Shown piece by piece: positions 9,401-17,643 of a DNA stretch of 64,000 nt. A program made the position numbers and the translations under genes. The DNA comes from an uncultured Planctomycetaceae bacterium. Its GTDB lineage: Bacteria; Planctomycetota; Planctomycetia; Planctomycetales; Planctomycetaceae. Below the pieces are notes generated by a model that saw nothing but the letters and a program-made list of their open reading frames with translations, was not told the DNA's origin and made no database searches. Within the stretch, counting starts at the first letter, position 1, and each line of letters begins with the position of its first letter. The DNA is taken from positions 62,001 through 126,000 of the forward strand of contig CALSLT010000024.1 of NCBI GenBank assembly GCA_943787265.1. Direction: 5' to 3'.

Positions 9401-9915
9401 ATGTCGTGCGTTTCCTTTCCGAGCTTGGGAAAGTAGGCGGTCTGCAGGTTAGCCGTGACCGAATCGTTCGTAACTGGAAGGTTCTGATTCCGTCAAAAGA
9501 TGTGACCTACAAACTGCGACGAACCCGTCTGGCATCGGTTACCGAAGACGATCCGGCCTTTGTCTGGCAGTCGGCCTATAGTCGTGTGAGTGGCGAGTTG
9601 CCTCTGAACGATCTTCCGAAAGTGATGTACCGAGGACCGTTCCAGAAAGCTCCTTCGGGACTGAACTTCCTGCGATTTTCGCTCGACGTCGGTACGGCCG
9701 GGGAAGTGGAACTCGCCCTGAACTCAATCGATGGCGTGACCATCTGGCTGGACGGAGTTCAGCTTGAATCCGCCGATTCGACCACGCTGGATCTCAAGGC
9801 CGGTCGGCATCGAATCACGATGATGGTTTCACAGGTCGAAAGAACCGAGCCGGTTCAGGTTCAGGTCAACGACGTGCCCGACTCGAGAGCTCAGGTTCAG
9901 CTTCTGGTTGAGTGA
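6466..9915 (+). CDS. PVC-type heme-binding CxxCH protein with propeller and HEAT repeats
   Basis: An exported 1149-residue protein. Signal peptide at residues 1-25 (LLLFVLVLVVPSSTFAQ). Residues ~40-390 form the sugar-dehydrogenase-like propeller typical of the planctomycete 'membrane-bound dehydrogenase' family (MNFDPQGRLWIASSE, MGPDGAIYIADWYNP). Residues ~400-830 are HEAT-like helical repeats. A monoheme cytochrome c domain follows with C868-M-K-C-H (SCMKCHAIGGAGGKVGPDMG), then a beta-rich tail of unknown fold. Members are thought to oxidise sugars or alcohols in the periplasm and hand electrons to the heme; the real substrate is unknown. Single gene, 160 bp after the thioredoxin gene. Confidence 0.9.
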   Translation: MTDTFRRQILLLFVLVLVVPSSTFAQRNLTDIPDPDPEIERKSFIVADGWEVNLYAADPQIAKPIQMNFDPQGRLWIASSEIYPHIKPGEKANDRILVVEDKDGDGTADSTRVFADGLLIPTGVLPGDGGVYAANSTELLHFSDTDGDGKADRERVVLSGFGTEDTHHILHTLRWGPDGMLYMNQSIYIHSHIETPHGVRRLNAGGIWQFRPETMHLEVFARGWVNTWGHQFDRSGQSFVTDGAGGEGINYAIPGAAYPTAQGIPKIFHGLNPGSPKYCGLAIVSGEQSPDDWQRDLITNDFRGHRVCRFKLSDDGAGYASRELGELIKTPHVAFRPIDVAMGPDGAIYIADWYNPIIQHGEVDFRDPRRDHTHGRIWRVSYKGAKAAKRPKLVDASVPELLEQLKSPAGWTREQTRRVLKERGRDAVLGPLKAWTKSVTDDQHKLEALWLFQALRSPNESLLRTLIVHSKAPEVRAAAVRVAQHWRNDLPAEEVLSLVGRCVHDKHPRVRLEAIRVLGNIGTVEAITRAMEAVDEPTDRFLDYALWLTAWESRNTWLPLVESGKLTFNSPAQLTFALMAANAASAVPQLITLLGSDGLSGQRWNEAVNLVVSRGNPQQFGTLLAVAASEADDAQRHALLHALVVTSRQRRFKPAGDLSPLDELLNEDQPTSIRALAVEAAAAWKVQKHAITIPELAIDAETPLPVRTAAIRSLAILDHPSNTQLLADFVHSKTEPYEIREAAVLGATSRHPALGAKLAVDLLASSSGSDPTRLIQTLVQNQRGPGALVTALKGRTLPQDAAKLAVRAIDSSGRKLDALKSAISAAGSITSGAKKLTADEMASFVADVRSKGDRTRGEAVYRRASLSCMKCHAIGGAGGKVGPDMGSIGGSAQIDYLVQSLLDPNAKVKEGYHTVIVVTDEGKTFSGIKVRQTDTQLILRNAEGVETAVALDTIDEQVNGTSLMPAGLSDKLTHQELVDVVRFLSELGKVGGLQVSRDRIVRNWKVLIPSKDVTYKLRRTRLASVTEDDPAFVWQSAYSRVSGELPLNDLPKVMYRGPFQKAPSGLNFLRFSLDVGTAGEVELALNSIDGVTIWLDGVQLESADSTTLDLKAGRHRITMMVSQVERTEPVQVQVNDVPDSRAQVQLLVE

Positions 9916-10090
9916 GAATATACAGGACAACAGACGTCGCCTTCAGAATGTAAGGATCGCACGGCCAACCTGGCACTCAAATCTGGCGATGGGCGTGGCC
10001 AGCGCGTACGATGACGCCATAACCATCTAACATTTGGCCGGAGCCGCACGTTGTGTGGTTGGCTGTCGACTTCAGGTTGAGGTTTATTCG

Positions 10091-12052
10091 ATGAGCGAAC
10101 TGGTTGTTAAATGCCCGAAATGTACAAAGGGCTTAAAGCTTCGGGATCGGAGCAAAATCGGCAAGAAGGCTCGCTGTCCAAAATGTAGTCACGTTTTCGT
10201 GCTGACCGCTCCGCCTGAACCTGATCAGGGCGAAGACGAAGTCGAACTGAAACTTGCGTCCGATGCCGCTCCTCAGCCTGCCCCCCAACCGGAGGCACCT
10301 GCGGTCGGTGTCGCAGCTCGCTGGGTTCCTGACAACGCGCCACCGCTGGAGCAGGCCGCTCCTCAACAACCAGTGCCACAGCAGGCAGCTTCCCAATCAT
10401 CATCAGCCGCTCCGATGTTTGAAACTCCAGCTTCTGGCCCCGTTGTCGTTGCACCGGAAGACGCTGGTGGAGTCGCACATCTGAAGGCACTCAAAAAGAA
10501 AAATGCAAAACGAAGAAACACAGCCATCATCGCAGGCATCTTGACCGCCGCAGCCGTTGGCGGAGCGGTGTACTTCGCACAGGATCATCTCGAAGCCGCA
10601 AAGTTGGCCGAGGAAGAGGCTGCTAAACCGAAAGTCGACGAAGACCTGAAGGCTGAAAAAGATCGCCTGCGTCAGAATACGGAAATTGCCAAAGCATCGA
10701 GTCCTACGACAGGCGGTCCGATCCCGATGAACTGCATGCCACTCGGCGCGCGAATCATCGTCAGTCTGCGGCCAGCAGAGTTGTGGAAAGCCGGCAGCCG
10801 AGGTGAAGAAGTTCGTTTCTGCCTTGGACCATTCGGTGAATGGGCGACGGCCAAACTGACGGAACTTTGTCAGTTTGAGCCGGCTCAGATCGAACATGCA
10901 TTGATTGGGATTATCCCTGGTGAAGTCGGCGAACCGCCGCAGGTGACCGCCGTCGTTCGGCTTGCGGAAGCGGCAAAGAAATCAGAACTGCTTGTTAAGT
11001 TCGGCGGCGAGCGGAATCAGGATCACGGCTATCCGATGTACGTTCGGGACGACCTCAGCTTTCTGATCGGATCCGATTTGAAAATGATCGCGGTCGCTCC
11101 CAGTGGAGTCACCGCGGAAGAAATGGCGTCGTCAGTGCAGTATGCCAATCCGCAGTCGGATGGCATCGACGCCCTGTTGCCGTCAACCGACGCTGAACGT
11201 CACCTGACCGTTGTATTCGAACCGCGCAGCATCGTCCGGCACCGGGACACAATCTTCCCGGAGCCTGTGTGGCAACTGATCGATCGAAGTATGGAATTCT
11301 TCAACGACGAAGAAGTGGAAACCGTCGCCTGGAGCATGCACTTCGGGGACAAAAAGTTTCACTCCGAATTGTTGATGCGAAACCAGACGATCGTGATGGA
11401 ACATTTGCTGCAGGGGCTGGTGCGGGACAGGTTGAAAGCACTTCCGAAACAATTGGTGGGCATGGTCGAGCGAATGAACCCTGGCGTGATCGGCCCGAGA
11501 AAGGTCATCGGCCGTTTTCCAGCGATGACTCAAGTGTTCGCCATGTCGACCACGGCCGGAACCGGAACTCGCTACGCACAATTGACCACCGAGCTTCCTG
11601 AACGAGCTGCTCCAAACCTGGCACTCGGCGGATTGCTTGCCTGGGATGAGTCAACTCGTACCGACTTCAACACTGCCACCAAACAGGTCAGGCCCGCAGA
11701 CTCTGGACCAAAACTGCCTGACTTGATTGCTGATCGCTTGAAGAAGGTCATCGATGTCGAATTTGCACGGACTCCATTTCAGGATGCCATTAGTTATATC
11801 GCCGATGAATGCCGGTGCGATTTCTACATCGACGGCGACGCTCTGAAGCTGAGCGGCTACACGAAAAACATGGCGGAGGATTTCGCGAAAAAATGCAGCG
11901 GCCTCGACGCTCTTAAGTACCTCGTCACTCGTCCGATCAACGGACAGCCCAACGCTCGCTGCCTCGTCATCCAGGAAGACCAGAAGCGTTTTCTGATGAC
12001 GACAAAGCCAGTTGCCGATGAAGCCGGCCTTACGTACATCGAATTCGAATAA
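10091..12052 (+). CDS. Zinc-ribbon single-pass membrane protein with STN-like C-terminus
   Basis: The 653-residue product opens with a zinc ribbon (C8-P-K-C11 and C29-P-K-C32), then a Pro/Gln/Ala-rich linker (~55-125) and a single TM helix (~142-160, AIIAGILTAAAVGGAVYFA). A large domain of unknown fold follows (~200-530). The last ~110 residues (LKKVIDVEFARTPFQDAISY onward) resemble the small secretin/TonB N-terminal (STN) fold. ATG 10091 is chosen because the zinc ribbon begins there; an in-frame TTG at 10034 adds only unrelated sequence. The downstream gene, 9 bp away, has the same zinc ribbon/TM/STN-like order, so the two probably form an operon. The function is unknown. Confidence 0.75.
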   Translation: MSELVVKCPKCTKGLKLRDRSKIGKKARCPKCSHVFVLTAPPEPDQGEDEVELKLASDAAPQPAPQPEAPAVGVAARWVPDNAPPLEQAAPQQPVPQQAASQSSSAAPMFETPASGPVVVAPEDAGGVAHLKALKKKNAKRRNTAIIAGILTAAAVGGAVYFAQDHLEAAKLAEEEAAKPKVDEDLKAEKDRLRQNTEIAKASSPTTGGPIPMNCMPLGARIIVSLRPAELWKAGSRGEEVRFCLGPFGEWATAKLTELCQFEPAQIEHALIGIIPGEVGEPPQVTAVVRLAEAAKKSELLVKFGGERNQDHGYPMYVRDDLSFLIGSDLKMIAVAPSGVTAEEMASSVQYANPQSDGIDALLPSTDAERHLTVVFEPRSIVRHRDTIFPEPVWQLIDRSMEFFNDEEVETVAWSMHFGDKKFHSELLMRNQTIVMEHLLQGLVRDRLKALPKQLVGMVERMNPGVIGPRKVIGRFPAMTQVFAMSTTAGTGTRYAQLTTELPERAAPNLALGGLLAWDESTRTDFNTATKQVRPADSGPKLPDLIADRLKKVIDVEFARTPFQDAISYIADECRCDFYIDGDALKLSGYTKNMAEDFAKKCSGLDALKYLVTRPINGQPNARCLVIQEDQKRFLMTTKPVADEAGLTYIEFE

Positions 12053-12061
12053 GGTTGGGGC

Positions 12062-13072
12062 ATGACGAAGCCAAAGTCGGATCGTGGATCTCGAGATGTT
12101 TGTCCGTTATGCAAGACTCGCTTGCGGCTTTCGATGACTGCCAACGAGCCGTCACTTGAGTTCGATTGCCCCGAGTGTGAAATTTCACTTATCGCCAGTT
12201 GGGAAGATACTACGGGCGTCAAAATCTCCGCTGTTGAAGATGAAGTTTCAACAGAGGTTCCCGCTCAAGATCAAGCAACACGACTGACTCGCAACTTACG
12301 TGCGAAGCCCCGAACCATTGCGGCTGTGATCACCGCCTCTATCGGACTGATTCTGGCGATCAGCCTGGCTTCGACAGAAGGTACTCCATCGACGAAGTCG
12401 ATACCGGACGAGACTGGGATTCCCGGGGACGCTGTCGACCCTCCTGGCGAAGAAGCCGAGGTACCTGACAAGTCAGTCGCTGAGGTCGCGATCCCGATAG
12501 AGCCTGCAAGAGAAGCAGGGCTGATTGTTGACGCTGCTTCGGAGATTTCAGAGCAAAGAAGCAACGACCGTTCCGGCTCCGCTGAAAAAGCAGGCGAAAT
12601 GTCGTTGGCACCGCCAGTCGGGTTGATCGAAAAGGCTGGTCAACCTTCTGTAACATTGGTCTCTGCGGATAGCGAGGCCTCAGGAACCGATCCCGCAGTT
12701 TCCGCAGTCGAACAGATCGTGTCCGATGTGAAGGGCGACTTGCCAGAAGGTCTTGTTGGGAAGCCGCTCGATGGGCAGTCTCAACAACCGAAGCCTAAAC
12801 CGATGAGTGTCCAGGAACGGCTTGGGATTTCGATCGAAAGTTTTCGGCAATCGAAGCCCTTGACGCTCCGTGAAGTGATTAAGACGGTCGAGCAAATGTG
12901 TCGCGTTCATGTTGACGTTACTGCAACGCCGCCGAATTTGCTTTCTACAGAGGTGACGCTTTCGTTGAAGGGGACAACACCGGCGGACATCCTCTCAGAA
13001 GCTGGGCGAAAGGCAGGCCTTCGTGCTATCGTTGACGAGTCCTCGGTTCGAATGATCCCCGAGGATGACTGA
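12062..13072 (+). CDS. Zinc-ribbon membrane protein, smaller partner
   Basis: A 336-residue protein built like its upstream neighbour. It has a zinc ribbon (C14-P-L-C17, C36-P-E-C39), a TM helix at ~84-103 (AAVITASIGLILAISLAS), an acidic Ser/Pro-rich linker (~105-250), then a compact C-terminal domain (LTLREVIKTVEQMCRVHVDV onward, ending VRMIPEDD) that resembles the STN fold. It starts 9 bp after the upstream stop, so the two are very likely co-transcribed. STN domains form the periplasmic pilot ring of secretins, but no secretin is encoded here. A cytosolic ribbon sensing one side of the membrane and a pilot-like domain on the other is an inference. Confidence 0.72.
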   Translation: MTKPKSDRGSRDVCPLCKTRLRLSMTANEPSLEFDCPECEISLIASWEDTTGVKISAVEDEVSTEVPAQDQATRLTRNLRAKPRTIAAVITASIGLILAISLASTEGTPSTKSIPDETGIPGDAVDPPGEEAEVPDKSVAEVAIPIEPAREAGLIVDAASEISEQRSNDRSGSAEKAGEMSLAPPVGLIEKAGQPSVTLVSADSEASGTDPAVSAVEQIVSDVKGDLPEGLVGKPLDGQSQQPKPKPMSVQERLGISIESFRQSKPLTLREVIKTVEQMCRVHVDVTATPPNLLSTEVTLSLKGTTPADILSEAGRKAGLRAIVDESSVRMIPEDD

Positions 13073-13108
13073 ACAGCCGCCCGAATCCGATTCAGCAAGC
13101 AGGACTTC

Positions 13109-13396
13109 ATGCAACCTGACGACAAGATTTGCTACTGCTTCCACGTGTCCAAGCGGAAGATTTGCAACTTCATCCGCATCAATAAACCTCGGCGAGCAAG
13201 CCAGGTTAGCGAGTGCAACAGTGCAGGTTCGGGCTGTGGCTGGTGCATCCCATTTATCGAAAAGCTGTTCGATGAAGCGAAACATGGGCAGGAAGTCGAA
13301 GCTCTGTCAGCCGAAGAATATGCCCAGGCACGCGGAAGCTACATTCGAGCTGGTAAGGGCAAACCACCGGCCGGTGCGACGCCCCCGCCGGCATGA
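13109..13396 (+). CDS. BFD-like [2Fe-2S] protein
   Basis: A 95-residue protein whose first ~55 residues match the bacterioferritin-associated ferredoxin (Fer2_BFD) domain. Likely cluster ligands are C8, C10, C43 and C46 (CYCFHVS and SGCGWCIPF); C36 is an extra cysteine. Stand-alone BFD domains reduce bacterioferritin to release iron or serve as redox modules. The C-terminal ~40 residues are Gly/Pro/Ala-rich and probably disordered. It sits 36 bp after the zinc-ribbon pair and 42 bp before the ABM gene; no bacterioferritin gene is in the window. Confidence 0.85.
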   Translation: MQPDDKICYCFHVSKRKICNFIRINKPRRASQVSECNSAGSGCGWCIPFIEKLFDEAKHGQEVEALSAEEYAQARGSYIRAGKGKPPAGATPPPA

Positions 13397-13438
13397 ATTT
13401 ACCGATTCAATGTTGAGATTTACGACGGAGACAACTCT

Positions 13439-13726
13439 GTGATTTACAGCAACGTTTTTCTGACGGTCAAAGACGAGTCGGACGTTGACAAAGTTCAGCA
13501 ATTGCTGATTCAGCAAGGAACTTTGTCGAAGCAGGAGCCAGGGTGCGCGAGGTTTGAAGTTTACCATTCGAAGAACGAGCCAACGTTCTTCATGCTGATC
13601 GAGCGGTGGGAATCGCAGGAACACCTTGATCGGCATCGGGAAGCGAAAGCGTATCTCGAAATTTATCAGCCTCAGGTGTTGCCTTTGGTTGACCGAGTTC
13701 CTCATCCATCAGATCTCGTGTTCTGA
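13439..13726 (+). CDS. ABM-domain (antibiotic biosynthesis monooxygenase fold) protein
   Basis: A 95-residue dimeric alpha/beta-barrel protein of the ABM superfamily (YgiN/LsrG-like). Seen: YSNVFLTVKDESDVDKVQQLL, then EPGCARFEVYHSKNEPTFFMLIERW and LDRHREAKAYLE, the expected strand-helix-strand order. Members include quinol monooxygenases, isomerases and heme-degrading enzymes, so the substrate is open. Translation starts at GTG 13439 with GGAG at 13427-13430. It lies between the BFD gene and glnA on the same strand. Confidence 0.85.
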   Translation: MIYSNVFLTVKDESDVDKVQQLLIQQGTLSKQEPGCARFEVYHSKNEPTFFMLIERWESQEHLDRHREAKAYLEIYQPQVLPLVDRVPHPSDLVF

Positions 13727-13839
13727 TGGCGGAGTGACGCCGGCTTGAGTTCCGTTCACCACGCTGGTGAGTTTCCTGCACGCTTCTTACGATGCCCATG
13801 CGCTCGTCATCGATTGACTTTTTCTACAGGGTATCGGCT

Positions 13840-15261
13840 ATGACGCCTCGAGAGGTGCTCGCGTTAATCCGCGAACGTGAGATTCAAGCAGTTGATCTGC
13901 GGTTTATGGATTTCCCCGGCACGCAGAAGCATTTTACGGTTCCAGCACAAGCTCTCACCGAAGACAGCTTTGATCGCGGCTTCGGCTTCGATGGTTCGTC
14001 ACTGCGCGGCTGGCAGGCGATTAACGAGTCCGACATGCTGGTTGTTCCCGAAGCGGAAACGGCATTTGTCGATCCATTCATGAAGCAGACGCTGGCGCTG
14101 ACGTGCAACATTCAGGATCCAATCACCAGGCAGGATTACGCTCGCGATCCTCGTAATGTCGCACGCAAAGCAGAAGCGTACATGAGGTCGACGGCGATCG
14201 CTGACGAGGCGTGCTTCGGGCCGGAAGCGGAATTCTTCGTCTTCGACAGCGCGACCTTCGACCAGAACGAGCACGAAGGTTACTACCATCTTGAAAGTGC
14301 TGAGGGGCAATGGAACCGCGGCCGGCAGAAACCGATCGGCCAGGAAGCCAACTCCGGTTACAGCATCCGGCAGCGCGAGGGGTATCTGTCGACACCGCCA
14401 GCCGACACGCTGCAGGAGCTAAGGACCGATGTCATGCTCGCGCTGCAGGAATGCGGCGTCGAAGTCGAGGCGCACCATCACGAAGTCGCCTCGTCAGGCC
14501 AGTGTGAAATCGACATCAAGTACGGACCGCTTGTTCGTACCGCCGACGCGATGCTGCTTTATAAGTACGCAGTGAAGAACGTCGCCGCGAGACACGGCAA
14601 AACGGCCACCTTCATGCCCAAGCCTGTCTGGAATGACAACGGCTCGGGGATGCATCTGCACTTTTCATTGTGGCGAAATGGTGAGTCGCTGTTTGCTGGT
14701 TCGGGGTATGGGGGACTTAGCGATACGGCTCGGTTTGCCATTGGCGGAATCCTCAAGCACTCCGGTGCGTTGCTGGCGTTCTGCTGCCCGACGACGAACA
14801 GCTACAAGCGATTGATCCCTGGATTTGAGGCACCGATCAACCTGACCTATAGCTACCGGAACCGTTCGGCTGCGATTCGAATCCCCGTGCACAGTCCAAA
14901 CCCTGAGGACAAGCGATTCGAATTCCGCTGCCCGGACTCATCTTCGAATCCTTACCTCGCGATGGCGGCCGTTCTGATGGCCGCGCTCGACGGAGTCCAG
15001 AATCGCATCGATCCCGGCCAGCCGCTCGACAAGGACATCTACGATCTTGATCCTGACGAGCTGGATGACGTCGCGAGGACTCCGGCATCGCTCGAAGAGT
15101 CTCTTCAGGCATTGCGGGACGATCACGAATTCCTACTCCGAGGCGACGTGTTCACGGAAGACGTGATCGATACCTGGATCTGGTACAAAACCGAGCATGA
15201 AGTCCGAGCCGTCCGAGAGCGGCCGCATCCTTACGAATTTGCTCTGTACTACGATATCTGA
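13840..15261 (+). CDS. glnA: Glutamine synthetase, type I
   Basis: The 473-residue enzyme makes glutamine from glutamate, ammonia and ATP; the dodecameric type I length fits. Visible motifs: GFDGSSLRGW (start of the beta-grasp region), CFGPEAEFFVFD (metal ligand region), NGSGMHLHFSLW (GS signature), the active-site-flap region and RIPVHSPNPEDKRFEFRCPD. DKDIYDLDPDEL places a Tyr where GSI-beta enzymes are adenylylated, so post-translational control by an adenylyltransferase is plausible. ATG 13840 is chosen over an ORF extension to 13792 because family similarity begins there. It converges with the DUF1501 gene, 52 bp apart. Confidence 0.95.
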   Translation: MTPREVLALIREREIQAVDLRFMDFPGTQKHFTVPAQALTEDSFDRGFGFDGSSLRGWQAINESDMLVVPEAETAFVDPFMKQTLALTCNIQDPITRQDYARDPRNVARKAEAYMRSTAIADEACFGPEAEFFVFDSATFDQNEHEGYYHLESAEGQWNRGRQKPIGQEANSGYSIRQREGYLSTPPADTLQELRTDVMLALQECGVEVEAHHHEVASSGQCEIDIKYGPLVRTADAMLLYKYAVKNVAARHGKTATFMPKPVWNDNGSGMHLHFSLWRNGESLFAGSGYGGLSDTARFAIGGILKHSGALLAFCCPTTNSYKRLIPGFEAPINLTYSYRNRSAAIRIPVHSPNPEDKRFEFRCPDSSSNPYLAMAAVLMAALDGVQNRIDPGQPLDKDIYDLDPDELDDVARTPASLEESLQALRDDHEFLLRGDVFTEDVIDTWIWYKTEHEVRAVRERPHPYEFALYYDI

Positions 15262-15313
15262 TGCGCGGGCAGATCTTTTCGGAAGTCTTCAGCACGGCCA
15301 ACGTCGGTAGTCA

Positions 15314-16690
15314 TTACCCAAACAAGGGCTGGATGACGTTTCCGCTGTTGAGCCGGGACGGCCGCCCGAGACGGTCGTGGACTTCCGCATTCGGCGGAAT
15401 TCCCAGGAGCTTGTAGACGGTCGCACCGACATCGTCGGGCGAGTACGCCGTTGTGACGGGGTAGGCACCGATGTCGTCGGAACGGCCGATCATCTGGCCG
15501 CCTCGTACGCCGCCGCCTGCAAAGAAGCCGAAGAAGCATGGCCCCCAGTGATCGCGTCCTTTTTTGTCGTTGATCTTCGGGGTCCGACCAAACTCGCCGA
15601 GCATCATGACCAGTGTGTCGTCCAGACGACCGCTTTGGTGAAGATCGTCAAGTAGCGCCGCGACTCCCATATCAACAGGTGGCAGAAGACGATCCTTTAA
15701 CGTCGGGAAAATATTTCCGTGGTTGTCCCAGGTCTGAGCACCTCCGACATTCACCTGGACAACCGGCACTCCGACTTCGATCAGACGCCGTGCTACCAGC
15801 AATGACTGCCCAGTCGTATTCCGCCCGAACCGGTCTCGGACCGCGTCGGCTTCGCGGTTCAGTTCGAAAGCCTGTGCAAGTCGACTCGAAGTCAGAATTG
15901 AAAAGGCCAGTTGCTGATCGTCGGTCAGTCGAGTGGCTTCCGCGGCTCGATCAAGTTGTTGCTGCTGAATGTTGATGTCATTCAGGAGCGTCTCCCGGCG
16001 ATCCAAACGCGACACGTCAATTCCAGGAGACAACGTCAGGGCGTCGACTTTGAAGTCGGGTTTTTGCGGGTCGCCTTTAATCTGCCACGGATCAAACTTC
16101 GGTCCTAGAAATCCGGCATGCTGCCCTGGCCAGGTCAGTGGTCCCTGCAAGAGGAAAGTTGGCAGGTTTACTCCACTGGGGATTCCGTCATTTCGGGGAC
16201 GCAGGAAACCCAGCCCCGACGAGTAACATGGCCAGTCGTCACGTGACGCCACTTTGTCGAAGAATGCTCCTGGCTGGAGATGCCCTGTCAGCACGTGGTG
16301 CGTTGACATCAGGTGGTTGTTGTCTTTGTGGGAAAGCGTCCGGACGACGGCGTACTTATCAGCCTGCTTTGCAAGATGCGGCAGGTGCTCACAAATTTGC
16401 ATTCCGGCCACGGCGGTTGAGACCGGATTGAACTCGCCGCGGATCTCTGCCGGAGCGTCCGGTTTCATATCAAACGTTTCGTGATGGCTGGCGGCGCCGG
16501 TCAACCACACAATCACAATCTGTTTAGCGCTGTCGCCCGATGCGTTTGCTGCCTCAGCAGCGGCCGCCTTCGCGCGCGCCGCGAGGATCGAACTCAAGCC
16601 AACGCCCGCTAAGCTTGACGTCCCTGCCTGAATCAGTGCTCTACGACTGAAACCAACTGGCTTCCTCGGCTGATTATCACTTATCGGCAC
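15314..16690 (-). CDS. DUF1501 protein (Tat-exported), copy 1
   Basis: A 458-residue DUF1501 protein. The N-terminus has a twin-arginine export signal (FSRRALIQAGTSSLAG, then an Ala-rich stretch). DUF1501 belongs to the alkaline-phosphatase/sulfatase-like clan; here IVWLTGAASHHETFDMKPDAP and MLGEFGRTPKINDKKGRDHW are the conserved blocks. In planctomycetes these proteins usually pair with DUF1549/DUF1553 proteins in polysaccharide-use loci, but no such partner is adjacent to this copy. Starts at GTG 16690 with an AGGGAAG Shine-Dalgarno. Enzymatic activity is not established for the family. Confidence 0.9.
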   Translation of the reverse strand: MPISDNQPRKPVGFSRRALIQAGTSSLAGVGLSSILAARAKAAAAEAANASGDSAKQIVIVWLTGAASHHETFDMKPDAPAEIRGEFNPVSTAVAGMQICEHLPHLAKQADKYAVVRTLSHKDNNHLMSTHHVLTGHLQPGAFFDKVASRDDWPCYSSGLGFLRPRNDGIPSGVNLPTFLLQGPLTWPGQHAGFLGPKFDPWQIKGDPQKPDFKVDALTLSPGIDVSRLDRRETLLNDINIQQQQLDRAAEATRLTDDQQLAFSILTSSRLAQAFELNREADAVRDRFGRNTTGQSLLVARRLIEVGVPVVQVNVGGAQTWDNHGNIFPTLKDRLLPPVDMGVAALLDDLHQSGRLDDTLVMMLGEFGRTPKINDKKGRDHWGPCFFGFFAGGGVRGGQMIGRSDDIGAYPVTTAYSPDDVGATVYKLLGIPPNAEVHDRLGRPSRLNSGNVIQPLFG

Positions 16691-16903
16691 TTTGCGACTT
16701 CCCTGGCTGAAACAAAGATCGAAAACGATGTCTCAGTTTACGAGCCAGATGGAATTGGGGAAATGCCTTGCTACCCGTTCAGAAGAAACCGCCGAATGTT
16801 TCTGACAGTGGTTTCGGCGAATTCCAATTCGGCAGAAACTGCGTCAGTGAATTATGCCGTCCGTGAGCCGAGACGGGGCTACTAATGAACGAAACAAGTG
16901 ATC

Positions 16904-17257
16904 TCACCCCGCCTGCTTTGCAGCAGCGAGGTCGATGGACTTCAGTACTTGTGAGAATCCAAATTTTTCGAAGCACGCCGAGAAGCTGGATTTGACGGCG
17001 TCAGGCAAGTCGGCAAGTTCACTGCCCGTAACTAGAAATCGGTTCGGAATACTGAAGAAGCCGGGGAGGCTCACAACATTTTCAGCGGTCAATGTTTCGA
17101 AATAGAAGTCGCAAATGAGGACTTCCACGTCGACAGCATTTAGAGGCGGCAAACGCAAGGGATCTGTCACGTAATCAACCGAATGTCCAGCAAGCATGAG
17201 GGCAGCGCTCATGGAATTGCAGACAGATTCGTCGTCGTCGACTATGAGCACCTTCAT
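16904..17257 (-). CDS. Receiver-domain (CheY-like) protein
   Basis: A 117-residue single receiver domain: KVLIVDDDESVCNSMSAAL gives the acidic pocket and VEVLICDFYFETL the phosphoacceptor Asp. The Lys normally in 'KP' is present as FEKFGF, without the Pro, and the LVTGSE segment carries the usual Thr/Ser. There is no output domain. It starts at ATG 17257 (ATG 17272 adds five residues). It is divergent from the sigma-54 activator across 386 bp and could feed into it, which is inference. Confidence 0.72.
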   Translation of the reverse strand: MKVLIVDDDESVCNSMSAALMLAGHSVDYVTDPLRLPPLNAVDVEVLICDFYFETLTAENVVSLPGFFSIPNRFLVTGSELADLPDAVKSSFSACFEKFGFSQVLKSIDLAAAKQAG

Positions 17258-17643
17258 GTGCGAACATCCCATCCTGAGATAACTTTCGAGTGTGCAAGCA
17301 AGTCCGTTTCGAATGGACCGACCGTCTGGTTTCGAACTCAGCGGAGCGCCGCTGGAAACTGCCGAACTCAGACAGACATCAGAAAATGCAAACGGCGTAC
17401 CTTTTGCACTGTGAAGCAGGTCATTCAGTAAGAACTAAACGTTGCCTGCAATGAACGATCAACAACGTTGCGACTCTGACGGGCAAATCGCCGTAACTTC
17501 AATAAATGCCTCCGTGTCAGAAAACGACGGACCAGGTATCCGCGACTCGCGGAATGGCGTCCGATCGGACACGGAATGCCGGACTCGGACACTCGGGCTG
17601 CTTCGAAACAAAGGCAGCCAGTAAGAACAAGGGAGACAATTGA
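17258..17643. other. Divergent intergenic region with two palindromes
   Basis: 386 bp with no credible gene between the receiver protein and the sigma-54 activator. It holds a 15-bp palindrome (TCCGCGACTCGCGGA, 17539-17553) and a perfect 12-bp palindrome (GTCCGATCGGAC, 17559-17570), 74-105 bp before the activator start. AACGTTGC also occurs twice near 17440-17470. No clear -24/-12 promoter was recognised. Confidence 0.5.
17539..17570. promoter_or_regulatory. Tandem palindromes upstream of the sigma-54 activator
   Basis: Two adjacent short palindromes: 7-bp arms around one C (17539-17553) and a perfect 12-mer (17559-17570). Their placement in a divergent promoter region suggests operator sites for a dimeric regulator. 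No binding protein is identified. Confidence 0.4.
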
